NCBI RefSeq assembly: GCF_900102225.1
Contig: NZ_FNBF01000005.1
Location: 1-64,000, forward strand
DNA from: Eubacterium pyruvativorans
GTDB taxonomy: Bacteria; Bacillota; Clostridia; Peptostreptococcales; Anaerovoracaceae
Reading direction: 5' to 3'
DNA: 64,000 nucleotides
In this document: in pieces, positions 33,518 to 43,105 of the stretch
Numbering within the stretch: the first letter of the stretch is position 1
Layout: each line of letters starts with the position of its first letter
Translations under genes and position numbers: made by a program
Notes under the pieces: generated by a model
Told to the model about the DNA's origin: nothing
What the model saw: the letters and a program-made list of their open reading frames with translations, nothing else
Database searches by the model: none

Positions 33518-34016
33518 GCAGGAACACCTCCTCGTATACGGAAGGATCCTTGGCGGTGGCGTAGAAGAGGAAGTTTCCTCGTTTCGTCACCACTGCATTC
33601 TGCAGGCGGGATACCTGTTCCGGCCCATATCCTTCATAGGTCCGGATCTGGTTGTCGATCCGGTCTTCCACGGCGTCTTCCACTGCGCTCAGGTCAGACT
33701 TCTGTCTGGCCTTCACCACCAGAACTTCATCCACGCCCAGGGCTTCCCGGCTCCGGTAGTAGAGGAACCCGTCGTAATGGGATGCATTCAGTCCCATGAA
33801 CTGCATCAGCTGGCGGGAACTGCATTTCTGCATTGACTTGATTTTCGTTTCGCTGCGGAGTGCGTCGTCAATGCGGGAGACGGACACGTCCCTTGCGCTG
33901 TTCATGTGGTATACCGCTGCCAGAAAACCGATCAGAAGCAGTATTAGTATGATTTTTGTGACCCGGGAATCCGTGATCCGGGCGAGAATTTCGTTTTTCT
34001 TCGTTTCGTTCATCAT
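33507..34016 (-). CDS. DUF4358 domain-containing protein
   Basis: This 169-residue protein has one membrane helix near the N-terminus (KIILILLLIGFLAAVYHM) and an extracytoplasmic domain. The pattern DGFLYYRSREALGVDEVLVVKARQKSDLSAVEDAVEDRIDNQIRTYEGYGPEQVSRLQNAVVTKRGNFLFY matches DUF4358, a lipoprotein/membrane domain often found beside MBOAT-DHHW genes. No catalytic function is known. It overlaps both neighbours by a few bases, which implies translational coupling. Confidence 0.8.
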   Translation of the reverse strand: MMNETKKNEILARITDSRVTKIILILLLIGFLAAVYHMNSARDVSVSRIDDALRSETKIKSMQKCSSRQLMQFMGLNASHYDGFLYYRSREALGVDEVLVVKARQKSDLSAVEDAVEDRIDNQIRTYEGYGPEQVSRLQNAVVTKRGNFLFYATAKDPSVYEEVFLHVI

Positions 34017-34936
34017 TCATCCAATCCGGCCGCCCGGATCATTTCATCCATCCAGAGCGGGTAATATGCTGTCGACGCATGGATGCCGTCACCGGCATAG
34101 AAATTCGGGTGATCCCGGAAAATATCGGTGGTGTCGACATAAGTATAGGAAGATTTCCGGCAAAGGGATTCAATCGCCCGGTTGAACCGGGTGTATTTCC
34201 TCAGATTCTTCCGTTTCGCCAGTGTCTTCGGGGAAGGCGGAGCGATACTGTTCAGAAAGATTTTCGTGCCGGGAGACGCACGGTGGAACTGCCGGAGCAG
34301 TTTCTCGTACTGACCGGCGAAGGCCGCCGCATCCCCCCGGAAGTTGCCGATATCATTCAGTCCGAAGGAGAAGAATGCTTCCTTCGGCTGACCCTGGGCG
34401 GCCTGGGTGAAGAGGCTTCCGTCCCGGAGCAGTGTGGCGCCGATCCGGCTGTAGACCTGACCGTCCGGGAGCCATCCGTACACGCTGAATCCCTCGGTGA
34501 CGGAGTCTCCGACGATGACTGCGCCGGACAAAAGTTTCATGTAGTACGCCCGGGATCCTGCCGTATATCTGCTGCCGGAGGAGGACGCCTTCTCGTCCAG
34601 GGCGTTGATTTGTTTTTCGACACTGGATACCGTGCCGTAATGGAACTGCTGCACGGTTTCGATGTTTTTCTGTACGGTTCTGCTGTCCGGGCCGTCTACA
34701 TGATTCATACGCAGCAGGTTCCGGGTGAAGAGGAGAGCCAGCAGAATTGTGAACAGCAGTCCGATCAGCTGCCAGTTCAGTGTTTTTCTGTCCTCCCGTT
34801 CCAGAATGAAGCAGCGCCGCAGGAAACGGACGGCGTGCCGGAAACGTGCAGGATCCGAAATATTCATGTTCAATGTTATCTGCCTCCGGTTTTTCGATCT
34901 TCGGAAGACGGGAATCCGGGTAATCTCCGCCTTCAT
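34013..34936 (-). CDS. Membrane-anchored SGNH/GDSL hydrolase
   Basis: This 307-residue protein has a membrane helix (LIGLLFTILLALLFTRNLL, about residues 57-75) and an outer SGNH-hydrolase domain. Block I is AVIVGDSVTEGF (Ser nucleophile), block III FFSFGLNDIGNF, and block V DGIHAS (Asp-x-x-His). It could be an esterase or acetyl-transferase partner for the polysaccharide modified by this cluster. The start at 34936 follows GGGAGG at five bases. A 7-bp inverted repeat (CCCGCGG/CCGCGGG) brackets the ribosome binding site. Confidence 0.83.
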   Translation of the reverse strand: MKAEITRIPVFRRSKNRRQITLNMNISDPARFRHAVRFLRRCFILEREDRKTLNWQLIGLLFTILLALLFTRNLLRMNHVDGPDSRTVQKNIETVQQFHYGTVSSVEKQINALDEKASSSGSRYTAGSRAYYMKLLSGAVIVGDSVTEGFSVYGWLPDGQVYSRIGATLLRDGSLFTQAAQGQPKEAFFSFGLNDIGNFRGDAAAFAGQYEKLLRQFHRASPGTKIFLNSIAPPSPKTLAKRKNLRKYTRFNRAIESLCRKSSYTYVDTTDIFRDHPNFYAGDGIHASTAYYPLWMDEMIRAAGLDE

Positions 34937-35002
34937 GACACCTCCCGCGGAAACTCCCAGAGAGAAGCCGCGGGAAGAAATGAAATGTTTAACAATCGAC
35001 TC

Positions 35003-35031
35003 ATATTATCAAAAAGACGGCGGGATATCAA
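35003..35031 (-). promoter_or_regulatory. Promoter of the O-acylation cluster
   Basis: On the minus strand -35 TTGATA (35031-35026) is 17 bp from -10 TAATAT (35008-35003). The promoter overlaps the terminator of the upstream ATPase gene. Confidence 0.55.
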
Positions 35032-35040
35032 CCCCGCCGC
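35011..35040 (-). terminator. Terminator after the DUF815 ATPase gene
   Basis: On the minus strand the stem CGGCGGGG/CCCGCCG is followed by TCTTTTT. It separates the ATPase gene from the O-acylation cluster. Confidence 0.8.
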
Positions 35041-35075
35041 TCGAAACTTCAGTTCTGTTAAGGATATTTAGAATT

Positions 35076-36281
35076 CTACTGAATGCCGATGAGGATCTGC
35101 TGGATGAACTGCTTCGCTGTCCGGGGGCTTCGGCCGTTGCTGCGAATGGCGAAGGCCTCCGCCTTCCGGCAGAGTTCTTCTTCCGGCATTGTCACTTCTT
35201 CCTCGGCCGCCAGTTTCTTCACGATCTCCAGATAGAGGTCTTTCTCCGGTTTCTGGAAGGTAATGGTGAGTCCGAAGCGTGCAGAGAGACTCATGGTCTG
35301 CTGCAGTGTGTCATTCAGATGAATGTCGGAGCCGGCCCGGTCTTCATTCAGCTCCCGCACCAGATGGCGCCGGTTGCTGGAGGCGTAGATGGCAATGTTA
35401 TCGGACTTTCCGGTGCTGCTGCCTTCCAGCATGCCCTTCAGGTAGGAGAAGTTGTCATCTTCCGTGGTGAAACTCAGGTCGTCGATGAAGAAAATGTATT
35501 TCAGCGGTGTGTCGTAGAGCTGGTCGATAATTTTCGGGATCGCATTCAGCTGTTTTTTGTCAAACTCGATGAGCCGCACCCCCCGGTCTGCAAAAGCGTT
35601 GGCGCAGGCCTTGATGGTGGAGGATTTTCCTGTGCCGGCGTCACCGTAGAGCAGGACGTTGGCGGCACCGATGCCTTCCGCCAGTGCCCGGGTGTTCTCG
35701 TAGACCATGCGCCGCTCCCGCTCGTAGCCGTAGAGCTGATCCAGGGACTGGGGATCGGCATATTTCACCGGGTCCAGGGTGCCGTTTTTTACCGTGAAGA
35801 AACGGTAGCGGGCGAACTTGCCGTATCCCCGGGTCGGGATGTTATTCAGCATTTCGTGATACTCTGTCGGAATGTCGCATTCAGCGGTATCCCATTCCGG
35901 CAGAAATCCGCTGCATCCGATCTGGCTGATGAGAACAGAGGGCGGAAGGGAAGCCAGTTCCTGCATCACGTCCAGTTCCTCTTCCAGACAGCGGTGCATG
36001 TTCTCGCTCATTTCCCGGCGTTTCACCGTGTTGCGCAGGTAGAAGTTCATGTCATCCTGCAGGAAGGTACGGACATAGGTCGTGATGTTTCCCCCCGCCT
36101 CGAACAGTGCGCCGGTGAAATCACCGTACCGGCGGAGCTGCTCCTCCAGGGAGCCGGTGCCGATGCTGTCGATCAGGGCCTGGAGCCGGCCCACCACGTC
36201 GTCCTCCAGAATGGACCGGAAGATGGACAATGTATTCAGCCGGCGGTTCAGCCGGGATAATTCGCTTTCTTTCTGTGCCAT
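35076..36281 (-). CDS. DUF815-family AAA-type ATPase
   Basis: This 401-residue cytosolic protein is of the DUF815 group of AAA ATPases. Walker A is LLYGDAGTGKSS, about mid-protein; Walker B is KYIFFIDDLSF; a sensor region YASSNRRHLV follows, then the DRAGSDIHLNDTLQQTMSLSARFGLTITF stretch typical of DUF815. The C-terminal SNGRSPRTAKQFI is the family's small helical domain. The role in the cell is unknown. The start ATG 36281 follows AGTGAGG; longer frames run into the promoter region. It is divergent from valS. Confidence 0.85.
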   Translation of the reverse strand: MAQKESELSRLNRRLNTLSIFRSILEDDVVGRLQALIDSIGTGSLEEQLRRYGDFTGALFEAGGNITTYVRTFLQDDMNFYLRNTVKRREMSENMHRCLEEELDVMQELASLPPSVLISQIGCSGFLPEWDTAECDIPTEYHEMLNNIPTRGYGKFARYRFFTVKNGTLDPVKYADPQSLDQLYGYERERRMVYENTRALAEGIGAANVLLYGDAGTGKSSTIKACANAFADRGVRLIEFDKKQLNAIPKIIDQLYDTPLKYIFFIDDLSFTTEDDNFSYLKGMLEGSSTGKSDNIAIYASSNRRHLVRELNEDRAGSDIHLNDTLQQTMSLSARFGLTITFQKPEKDLYLEIVKKLAAEEEVTMPEEELCRKAEAFAIRSNGRSPRTAKQFIQQILIGIQ

Positions 36282-36616
36282 GAAGACCTCACTTTCCTCG
36301 GTATATGTGTGATATGTGCTGCCGGTCAGAAATGCTCCGGAGGGAGGGCGGAACGGGCATTTCAATGTTTTGTTACGGAATAGTCCTTATTTTAAATTGG
36401 GAGTTGTTGTGTGTCAACAAAAAATATATGATAGAGTTGTGTTTGTGTACATTGCGGGCGGCGCCGGGATTGCCGCTGATTCGTGCTTTTCACACGTTGT
36501 CTTTCGTGCTAAAATAATACGATAGGCTGGACGGGTGGAACCGAACGGGAGGAAACGGGCCGGCCTGACACACAAAAATCAGATGAAATACTAAGGGAAT
36601 AGAAGGAAGTATGATC
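36282..36616. other. Divergent promoter region upstream of valS
   Basis: This 335-bp region lies between divergent genes and its middle is AT-rich. A plausible valS promoter is TTTTCA, 17 bp, TAAAAT around 36485-36515. GGGTGGAACCG at about 36533 resembles the T-box core, but no stem I, specifier loop or terminator is visible around it, so I do not annotate a T-box. Confidence 0.4.
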
Positions 36617-39343
36617 ATGAAAAATCTTTCGAAAACGTATGATCCGAAGGAATTCGAGGATCGGCTCTACGCTATGTGGGAGGAGTCCGGCTCGTTCCAT
36701 TCGGATGTGGATCCGGACAGAAAACCGTTCACCATCGTCATGCCGCCTCCGAATATCACCGGAAAGCTGCACATGGGACATGCGCTGGATCAGACGCTGC
36801 AGGATGTGTTGATCCGGTATAAACGGATGCGGGGATACAATGCCCTGTGGATTCCGGGATCCGATCATGCCAGTATCGCCACAGAGGTGAAGGTGGCGAA
36901 CCGGCTGCGGGATGAGGAAGGTCTGGAGAAGGAGGACCTGGGCAGAGAGGCGTTCCTGGAACGAGTCTGGGACTGGAAGCGGGAGTTCGGCGGAACGATC
37001 ACCCGTCAGTGCCGCAAGCTGGGAGACTCCTGTGACTGGTCCAGGGAACGGTTCACCATGGATGAGGGCTGTTCCAAGGCTGTTCGTGCGTTTTTCGTCA
37101 GATTATATAACCGGGGTCTGATTTACAGAGGAAAGCGTCTGATCAACTGGTGTCCGAGCTGCAAGACGTCTCTATCTGACGCGGAAGTGGAGCACGAGGA
37201 CAAGCAGGGCGAATACTGGTATTTCCGTTATCCGGCAGCGGAAGAAGGCGGAAAGGACATCGTCGTGGCGACGTCCCGGCCGGAAACGATGTTCGGTGAT
37301 GTGGCCATCGCCGTGCCGGAGAACGATCCCCGTTATAAAGACATGGTGGGGCAGAAGGTAGTTCTGCCGCTGGTGGGCAGAGAGATTCCGATTGTGGAAG
37401 ACCCGTATCCGGATCCGGAGAAGGGAACCGGTGCCGTGAAGATCACACCGGCCCACGACCCGAACGACTTCGAGGTGGGACAGCGTCATGATCTGGAAGT
37501 TCTGAGCTGCATCAACGAAGATGCAACCATGAACGAGCTGGCCGGCAAGTACGCCGGAATGGACCGCTATGAATGCCGGAAGCAGTGGGTTGCCGATCTG
37601 GAAGCGGCGGGCTATCTGGTGAAGGTGGAGAACATGACGATTCCTGCCGGTACCTGTTACCGCTGCCATACCGTCATCGAGCCGATGCTGTCCGAGCAGT
37701 GGTTCGTGAAGATGGAAGAACTGGCGAAGCCGGCGCTGGAAGCGGCGGAGAAGGGGGATCTGGAGTTCGTTCCGGATCGTTTCGTGAAGATCTATAATCA
37801 CTGGCTGGAGGATATCCGGGACTGGTGCATCTCCCGTCAGCTGTGGTGGGGCCACCGGATTCCTGCATGGTACTGCGATGAATGCGGTGAGACGATCGTA
37901 TCCGAGGAGGATCCGACGGTCTGCCCGAAGTGCGGGTCGAAACATCTGCATCAGGATGAAGATGTACTGGACACCTGGTTCTCCTCTGCGCTCTGGCCGT
38001 TCTCCACACTGGGCTGGCCGGAGGAAACACCGGAACTGAAGTATTACTATCCGACGGACGTTCTGGTGACCGGATATGACATTATTTTCTTCTGGGTTGT
38101 CAGAATGGTATTCTCTGCGCTGGAAGAGACGGATCAGGTTCCATTCAAATATGTCTATCTCCATGGTCTGGTACGGGATTCCCAGGGCCGGAAGATGAGT
38201 AAATCCCTGGGGAACGGCATTGATCCGCTGGAGGAAATCGACCGCTTCGGTGCGGATGCGCTGCGTTTCATGCTGAGCAACGGCATCACGCCGGGCAACG
38301 ACATGCGGTATCAGGAGTCGAAGATCCTGTCTGCACGTAATTTCGCCAACAAGCTCTGGAATGCGTCCCGGTTCGTCATCATGAATCTCCAGGATGAAGA
38401 GGGAAACTTCCTGCCGATGGCGGACGGAGAAGGTATGGGACTGGCCCGTACTGCCGACTTCAGCGGCATCGCTCTGAAGGATGAGGACAAGTGGATGATC
38501 AGCAGGCTGAACGACGCCGTTCAGTATGTGACAAGTGCGATCGATAACTTCGATCTGGCGCTGGCCAGCCAGAGAGTGTACGATCTCATCTGGAATGAAT
38601 TCTGCGACTGGTATATCGAGTTTGTGAAGAAGAGACTCTGGAGCGATGACGAGGAAGACAAGGCCGTTGTGCGGTTCGTCCTGGTTATGGTGCTGAAGGA
38701 AGAACTGAAACTGCTGCATCCGTTCATGCCGTTCATCACAGAGGAAATCTGGGACTTCCTGCCTCATGCGGATGCGGAGAAGGAAGGATGCCGGAACGAG
38801 TATCTGATCAGTGCGAAATGGCCGGAGTTCTCCGAGAGCAGATGCTTCAGTGAGGAAGAGCAGATTGTGAATATGGCCATGGAAGCGATTACTGCGATCC
38901 GGAATGCGAGGGCGGAAGCGGAAGCGGCGCCGTCCCGGTCACTGACTGCAGTTATTCAGGCAGACGGAGAGGACCTGGACCGGATCAGAAGCGGAGAGCG
39001 TTACATCCGTGACCTGGCCAATCTGTCCGACATGACCTTCATCAACGGCGGTCAGGAAGGACCGGAAGACGCTGTGTCGAAAGTCATTGCAGGTGCGCAG
39101 ATTTTCATTCCGATGGCAGATCTGGTGGACTTCGAAGAGGAATATCAGAGATTGTCCAAGGAAAAGAAGCGTCTGGAGGGAGAAGTGGCCAGAGCCGAGA
39201 AGAAACTGGCGAACCAGGGCTTCCTCGCCAAGGCTCCGGAGAGCGTTGTGAACGAAGAGAAAGAAAAGAAAGTCCGTTATGAAGAAATGCTTCGTAATGT
39301 TTCGGAACAGCTCCAGACTGTTGCAGCTAAAATTCAGAAATAA
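36617..39343 (+). CDS. valS: Valyl-tRNA synthetase
   Basis: ValS charges tRNA-Val. It has 908 residues, as expected. The HIGH motif appears as PPPNITGKLHMGHAL near residue 45, the editing (CP1) domain is present, and the KMSKS loop is GRKMSKSLGNG. Two zinc-binding cysteine clusters are visible (CPSCKTSLSDAEVEHE and CDECGETI...CPKCGSKHL). The C-terminal coiled coil (YQRLSKEKKRLEGEVARAEKKLAN) that binds tRNA is present. ATG 36617 is preferred over ATG 36611 because of spacing from AAGGAAG. Confidence 0.97.
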   Translation: MKNLSKTYDPKEFEDRLYAMWEESGSFHSDVDPDRKPFTIVMPPPNITGKLHMGHALDQTLQDVLIRYKRMRGYNALWIPGSDHASIATEVKVANRLRDEEGLEKEDLGREAFLERVWDWKREFGGTITRQCRKLGDSCDWSRERFTMDEGCSKAVRAFFVRLYNRGLIYRGKRLINWCPSCKTSLSDAEVEHEDKQGEYWYFRYPAAEEGGKDIVVATSRPETMFGDVAIAVPENDPRYKDMVGQKVVLPLVGREIPIVEDPYPDPEKGTGAVKITPAHDPNDFEVGQRHDLEVLSCINEDATMNELAGKYAGMDRYECRKQWVADLEAAGYLVKVENMTIPAGTCYRCHTVIEPMLSEQWFVKMEELAKPALEAAEKGDLEFVPDRFVKIYNHWLEDIRDWCISRQLWWGHRIPAWYCDECGETIVSEEDPTVCPKCGSKHLHQDEDVLDTWFSSALWPFSTLGWPEETPELKYYYPTDVLVTGYDIIFFWVVRMVFSALEETDQVPFKYVYLHGLVRDSQGRKMSKSLGNGIDPLEEIDRFGADALRFMLSNGITPGNDMRYQESKILSARNFANKLWNASRFVIMNLQDEEGNFLPMADGEGMGLARTADFSGIALKDEDKWMISRLNDAVQYVTSAIDNFDLALASQRVYDLIWNEFCDWYIEFVKKRLWSDDEEDKAVVRFVLVMVLKEELKLLHPFMPFITEEIWDFLPHADAEKEGCRNEYLISAKWPEFSESRCFSEEEQIVNMAMEAITAIRNARAEAEAAPSRSLTAVIQADGEDLDRIRSGERYIRDLANLSDMTFINGGQEGPEDAVSKVIAGAQIFIPMADLVDFEEEYQRLSKEKKRLEGEVARAEKKLANQGFLAKAPESVVNEEKEKKVRYEEMLRNVSEQLQTVAAKIQK

Positions 39344-39358
39344 TTAAATCGATCGCGG

Positions 39359-39393
39359 ATGCGCGCCCGGAATAACCTGTGCCGGACGCGCAT
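39359..39393 (+). terminator. GC-rich hairpin between valS and the exporter genes
   Basis: ATGCGCG-C-CCGG pairs with CCGG-A-CGCGCAT across an 11-nt loop. No T-tract follows, so it may be an mRNA-processing or weak termination structure rather than a full terminator. Confidence 0.4.
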
Positions 39394-39438
39394 TCGTGCT
39401 GGTAACAGAATCAAAAACATACCTTCGGGGAGGAAAAC

Positions 39439-40212
39439 TTGGAGCGAATCTACGATTATAATAAGATTCTGCAGGGGATTCTGGACATCGGGGAAGCGAT
39501 GCTGTTCAGCGGTGCGGAGGTCAACCGGGTGGAGGACAGTATGTATCGGATGTGCCATGCGTACGGCTTCGTCCGGTGTGATGTATTCACCATGGTAACG
39601 AATCTCCAGGCGACGATTGAGACGAAGGACGGAGAAATTATCACCCAGATCCGTCACGTGTGGAAATCGGACACGAACTATGACAGGCTGGATTACCTGA
39701 ATAACCTGTCCCGCTATGTGGTGGCCCACAAGCCCGGTGCGGAGGAGCTGCACCACCGTTATCTGGAAGTGATGGAGCGGCAGCCCCAGCCGGTCTGGCA
39801 GCGCTACCTGGGAGGAATAATGGGCGGCGCCGGGTTCAGCGTATTCTTCGGCTGCAACCTGATGGACACAATTGTGGCTGTCATTGCGTCGTTTTTCGTG
39901 GTATTTCTGGGGCGGAAAATTGCGAAGTATGAAGGAAATCCGTTTGTGTACAACTTCGTGATTTCATTTCTGGTGGAACTGGGCATCATACTGTCCGTTC
40001 ATCTGGGAATCGGAGACCACTCCGGCCGGATTACCATCGGCGTGGTCATGCTTCTGATCTCCGGGCTGGGCACCACCAACGGCATCCGGGACCTGCTGCA
40101 CAAGGACATTGTTTCCGGGTTCATGAACATTCTGGATTCGATTCTGGGTGCGGGGGCGATTGCCATGGGAATCGCCTTTGCCATTGTGATTCTGAAAGGG
40201 GTGATGGTCTGA
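39439..40212 (+). CDS. ThrE-type exporter, N-terminal/large subunit (DUF1212)
   Basis: This 257-residue protein is of the threonine/serine exporter (ThrE) family, large part. The cytoplasmic N-terminal domain carries the SGAEVNRVEDSMYRMCHAYG signature, followed by about five membrane segments. In Corynebacterium ThrE is one chain; in many Firmicutes it is split as here. The start is TTG 39439, six bases after GGGGAGG. It overlaps the second subunit at ATGATG-type stop/start sequence. Threonine or serine export is inferred from the family. Confidence 0.85.
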   Translation: MERIYDYNKILQGILDIGEAMLFSGAEVNRVEDSMYRMCHAYGFVRCDVFTMVTNLQATIETKDGEIITQIRHVWKSDTNYDRLDYLNNLSRYVVAHKPGAEELHHRYLEVMERQPQPVWQRYLGGIMGGAGFSVFFGCNLMDTIVAVIASFFVVFLGRKIAKYEGNPFVYNFVISFLVELGIILSVHLGIGDHSGRITIGVVMLLISGLGTTNGIRDLLHKDIVSGFMNILDSILGAGAIAMGIAFAIVILKGVMV

Positions 40213-40736
40213 TGTATCTGGCGCCAAGTCTGACGGTACAGCTCATCTCCTGCACCATTGCCTGCGTCGGATTCGCAGTCTGGTTCAAGGTCCGCGGTCT
40301 GCAGGTTATGTGGTGCGGCATCGGTGCGTTCATTACGTGGCTGATCTATGCACTGATCTATGATTACAACAGCAGCAACTTCATTGCCACCTTGGTGGCG
40401 GCAATGTTTGTATCATCCTACGCCAGCGTCATGGCCAGGGTGAATAAGGCACCGGGCACCATATTTATGACAGCCTGTGTCTTCCCTCTGATTCCGGGAC
40501 CGAATCTGTATTACATGATGTACGGATTGGTGGAGCATGATCAGGGGATGTTCGCAAAGGAGACCTATGTGCTGTTCGAAACGTGTTTCGGCATTGCCAT
40601 GGGCTTCATTGTGATCGACATCGTTGTCCGCTATATCAAGCTGTTCATCCGTCTGTTCCGCCGCTGGAAGCGGAGACGGAGGAAACTGGCACTGGCGAAG
40701 AAGCTGAGCCGTTATCGTAAGGAAATGGATGTGTAA
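40212..40736 (+). CDS. ThrE-type exporter, small membrane subunit (DUF3815)
   Basis: This 174-residue membrane protein has about five hydrophobic segments and a basic C-terminal tail. ATLVAAMFVSSYASVMARVNKAPGTIFMTACVFPLIPGPNLYYMMYG matches the C-terminal half of ThrE exporters (the PAxxFxxPGxxPLIPG motif). It is translationally coupled to the larger subunit and lies 22 bases upstream of glyA, so serine/threonine transport and serine metabolism are adjacent. Confidence 0.85.
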   Translation: MYLAPSLTVQLISCTIACVGFAVWFKVRGLQVMWCGIGAFITWLIYALIYDYNSSNFIATLVAAMFVSSYASVMARVNKAPGTIFMTACVFPLIPGPNLYYMMYGLVEHDQGMFAKETYVLFETCFGIAMGFIVIDIVVRYIKLFIRLFRRWKRRRRKLALAKKLSRYRKEMDV

Positions 40737-40758
40737 TGTTTTTACAGGAGGTAACGAA

Positions 40759-42012
40759 ATGCTTGACAAGACAGGAAAAGACAGTTCGAATTACAACGCG
40801 GAAAACATCCGGCTGATTCAGGAAGCTTCCCCGTTCGTCGGTCAGTGGATCGAGAAGGAATACGAGCGGCAGAAGAACAATGTAGAGCTGATTGCTTCCG
40901 AAAACTACTGCTCCGATGCGATTCTGGCAGCCTGCGGCAGCTGCCTGTCCTGGAAGTATGCGGAGGGATACCCGTATGAGAGAAATTCCGGGAACAAGGG
41001 AAGATACTACGGCGGAACAGAGAATGTGGACCAGATTGAGGAATACTGCTGCGAGCAGTGGCGGAAGGTATTCCACACGGATTATCATGTGAATGTTCAG
41101 CCTCACAGCGGCTCCCAGGCCAATTTCGCAGCATACCGGGCGCTGATCCGTCCGGGAGACACCGTGCTGGCCATGAGTCTGGATAACGGCGGCCATCTGA
41201 CCCACGGTTCTTCTGTTAATTTCAGCGGAAAACTGTACAACATGGTGTTCTACGATGTGGACGAGAACGGCTATATTGACATGGAGGATGTTCGGAAGAA
41301 AGCGAAGAAGTACCGTCCGAATCTGATTGTGGCCGGTGCATCCGCCTATTCCCGGATCATCCCGTTTGAAGAATTTGCGGAAATTGCGAAGAAGGTGGGC
41401 GCCTACTTCATGGTGGATATGGCTCACATCGCCGGACTGGTGGCGGCGGGAGAACATCCGACGCCGTTCGGATATGCGGACATCGTTACGACGACGACCC
41501 ACAAGACACTCCGGGGTCCGCGGGGCGGCATGATCTTCGGCCGGCCGGAATTGGCGAAGAAGATCGACAGCGCCGTGTTCCCGTACGCCCAGGGCGGTCC
41601 GCTGGAGCACATCATCGCCGGAAAGGCCATCTGTGCAGAAGAGGCACAGCAGCCGGCGTACCGGGAATATATTCATCAGGTGGTGCTGAACTGCCGCGCC
41701 TTCTGCGATGAGTTCCTGAAGATGGGATACACCGTGGTGACCGGCGGCACCGACAACCACCTGTTCCTGCTGGATCTGAGAGACCATCGTTTCTCCGGCA
41801 ACGACCTGCAGAAAGCCTGCGATGAAGCGGGAATCACGCTGAACAAGAATGCCGTGCCGAATGATCCGCGTCCGCCGAAGGAGACCAGCGGTGTCCGTGT
41901 GGGAACAGCGGCGATGACGACCCGGGGCTTCCTGGAGGAGGACTTCCGGGAGGTGGCGAGACGGATCGACCGGATCGTGAAGAAGCTGGACGAGGAGTTC
42001 GAGGAAAAATAA
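40759..42012 (+). CDS. glyA: Serine hydroxymethyltransferase
   Basis: GlyA is a PLP enzyme that interconverts serine and glycine with tetrahydrofolate, feeding one-carbon metabolism. It has 417 residues. Signatures are ELIASENYCSDAIL, YPYERNSGNKGRYYGG, and VTTTTHKTLRGPRGG with the PLP lysine. The start ATG 40759 follows AGGAGG; an upstream in-frame start would overlap the exporter gene. It leads a run of co-directional housekeeping genes. Confidence 0.97.
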   Translation: MLDKTGKDSSNYNAENIRLIQEASPFVGQWIEKEYERQKNNVELIASENYCSDAILAACGSCLSWKYAEGYPYERNSGNKGRYYGGTENVDQIEEYCCEQWRKVFHTDYHVNVQPHSGSQANFAAYRALIRPGDTVLAMSLDNGGHLTHGSSVNFSGKLYNMVFYDVDENGYIDMEDVRKKAKKYRPNLIVAGASAYSRIIPFEEFAEIAKKVGAYFMVDMAHIAGLVAAGEHPTPFGYADIVTTTTHKTLRGPRGGMIFGRPELAKKIDSAVFPYAQGGPLEHIIAGKAICAEEAQQPAYREYIHQVVLNCRAFCDEFLKMGYTVVTGGTDNHLFLLDLRDHRFSGNDLQKACDEAGITLNKNAVPNDPRPPKETSGVRVGTAAMTTRGFLEEDFREVARRIDRIVKKLDEEFEEK

Positions 42013-42028
42013 TTCGAGGAGAAACGTT

Positions 42029-43039
42029 ATGAGAATTTTACTGGACGGCATGGGCGGAGACAATGCGCCGAACTTAATCGTGGAAGGCGCTGTCATGGCA
42101 CGGCGGGAAGTGCCGGAAGACGTGGAAATCATGCTGGTTGGAAAGGAAGATCTGCTCCGGGAAGCGCTGAAGGAAGCGGGAGGATCGGAGGAAGAAATCC
42201 GGATCATCCCGGCCTCGGAGGTCATCACCAATGATGAGGCGCCGGTCCGGGCGGTTCGCCGGAAGAAGGACTCTTCCATCGCCGTGGGCATGCGCATGCT
42301 CCGGGACGGGGAGGCGGATGCCTTCCTGAGTGCCGGCAGCACCGGTGCCATTCTGGCGGGAAGCCTTCTGATTGTGGGGCGGATCCGGGGGATTGACCGA
42401 CCGACTCTTGCGACGGTCTATCCGGTTATCGGTCATCAGCCTTCACTGCTGGTGGATACCGGTGCCAATGCAGAATGCCGGCCGGGAAATCTCAGAGATT
42501 TCGGTCTCATGGGCAGCATCTATATGGAACACGTGCTGAACCGGGACAATCCGTCTGTGGGTCTGGTGAACAACGGCACCGAACCGGGAAAGGGTACAGA
42601 GCTGACCAAGGAAGCATATAAGCTTCTGGACGAAAGCGGGCTGAACTTCATCGGCAATGTGGAAACCCGGGAACTGCAGAATGCGGTCTGCGATGTTATC
42701 GTCACAGACGGATTCACCGGCAATGCCATCATCAAGCTGACGGAGGGACTGGGTCTCATGATGCTCCGGGAACTGAAGCAGATGTTCACGGCCAGCGGCA
42801 AGACGAAGCTGGGGGCTCTGCTCATGAAAGACCAGCTCCGGGGCATGAAGAGGCAGTTCGATTACAAGGAATACGGCGGTGCGCCGATTCTGGGTGTGAA
42901 GAAGGCGGTGCTGAAGATGCACGGCTCTTCGGACGCAACGGCGGTGTGCCAGACGATCCGGAAGGCAGTCCCTTACGTGGAGCATGATGTCTGCGGCATC
43001 ATTGAACATGAGGTGGAGGCCCTGACGGACAAAGCGTAA
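42029..43039 (+). CDS. plsX: Phosphate acyltransferase PlsX
   Basis: PlsX makes acyl-phosphate from acyl-ACP as the first step of the PlsX/PlsY phospholipid pathway. It has 336 residues and starts with ILLDGMGGDNAPNLIVEGAV, the family's N-terminal motif; SAGSTGAILAGSLLIVGRI and DGFTGNAIIKLTEGL follow. The partner PlsY is encoded 6.7 kb downstream in the same orientation. The acpP gene usually found between plsX and rnc is absent here. Confidence 0.96.
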   Translation: MRILLDGMGGDNAPNLIVEGAVMARREVPEDVEIMLVGKEDLLREALKEAGGSEEEIRIIPASEVITNDEAPVRAVRRKKDSSIAVGMRMLRDGEADAFLSAGSTGAILAGSLLIVGRIRGIDRPTLATVYPVIGHQPSLLVDTGANAECRPGNLRDFGLMGSIYMEHVLNRDNPSVGLVNNGTEPGKGTELTKEAYKLLDESGLNFIGNVETRELQNAVCDVIVTDGFTGNAIIKLTEGLGLMMLRELKQMFTASGKTKLGALLMKDQLRGMKRQFDYKEYGGAPILGVKKAVLKMHGSSDATAVCQTIRKAVPYVEHDVCGIIEHEVEALTDKA

Positions 43040-43105
43040 CGGGGCGAACGTTCGTCGGATTGTTTTTTGTCCTTCCCCGGGAGGACATACCGCAGCGTAA
43101 GGATA

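Noticed and set aside
36525-36560. T-box-like core GGGTGGAACCG upstream of valS
   Set aside because: There is no stem I, specifier loop or terminator/antiterminator around it, and the likely promoter lies only some tens of bases upstream. The match is probably chance.
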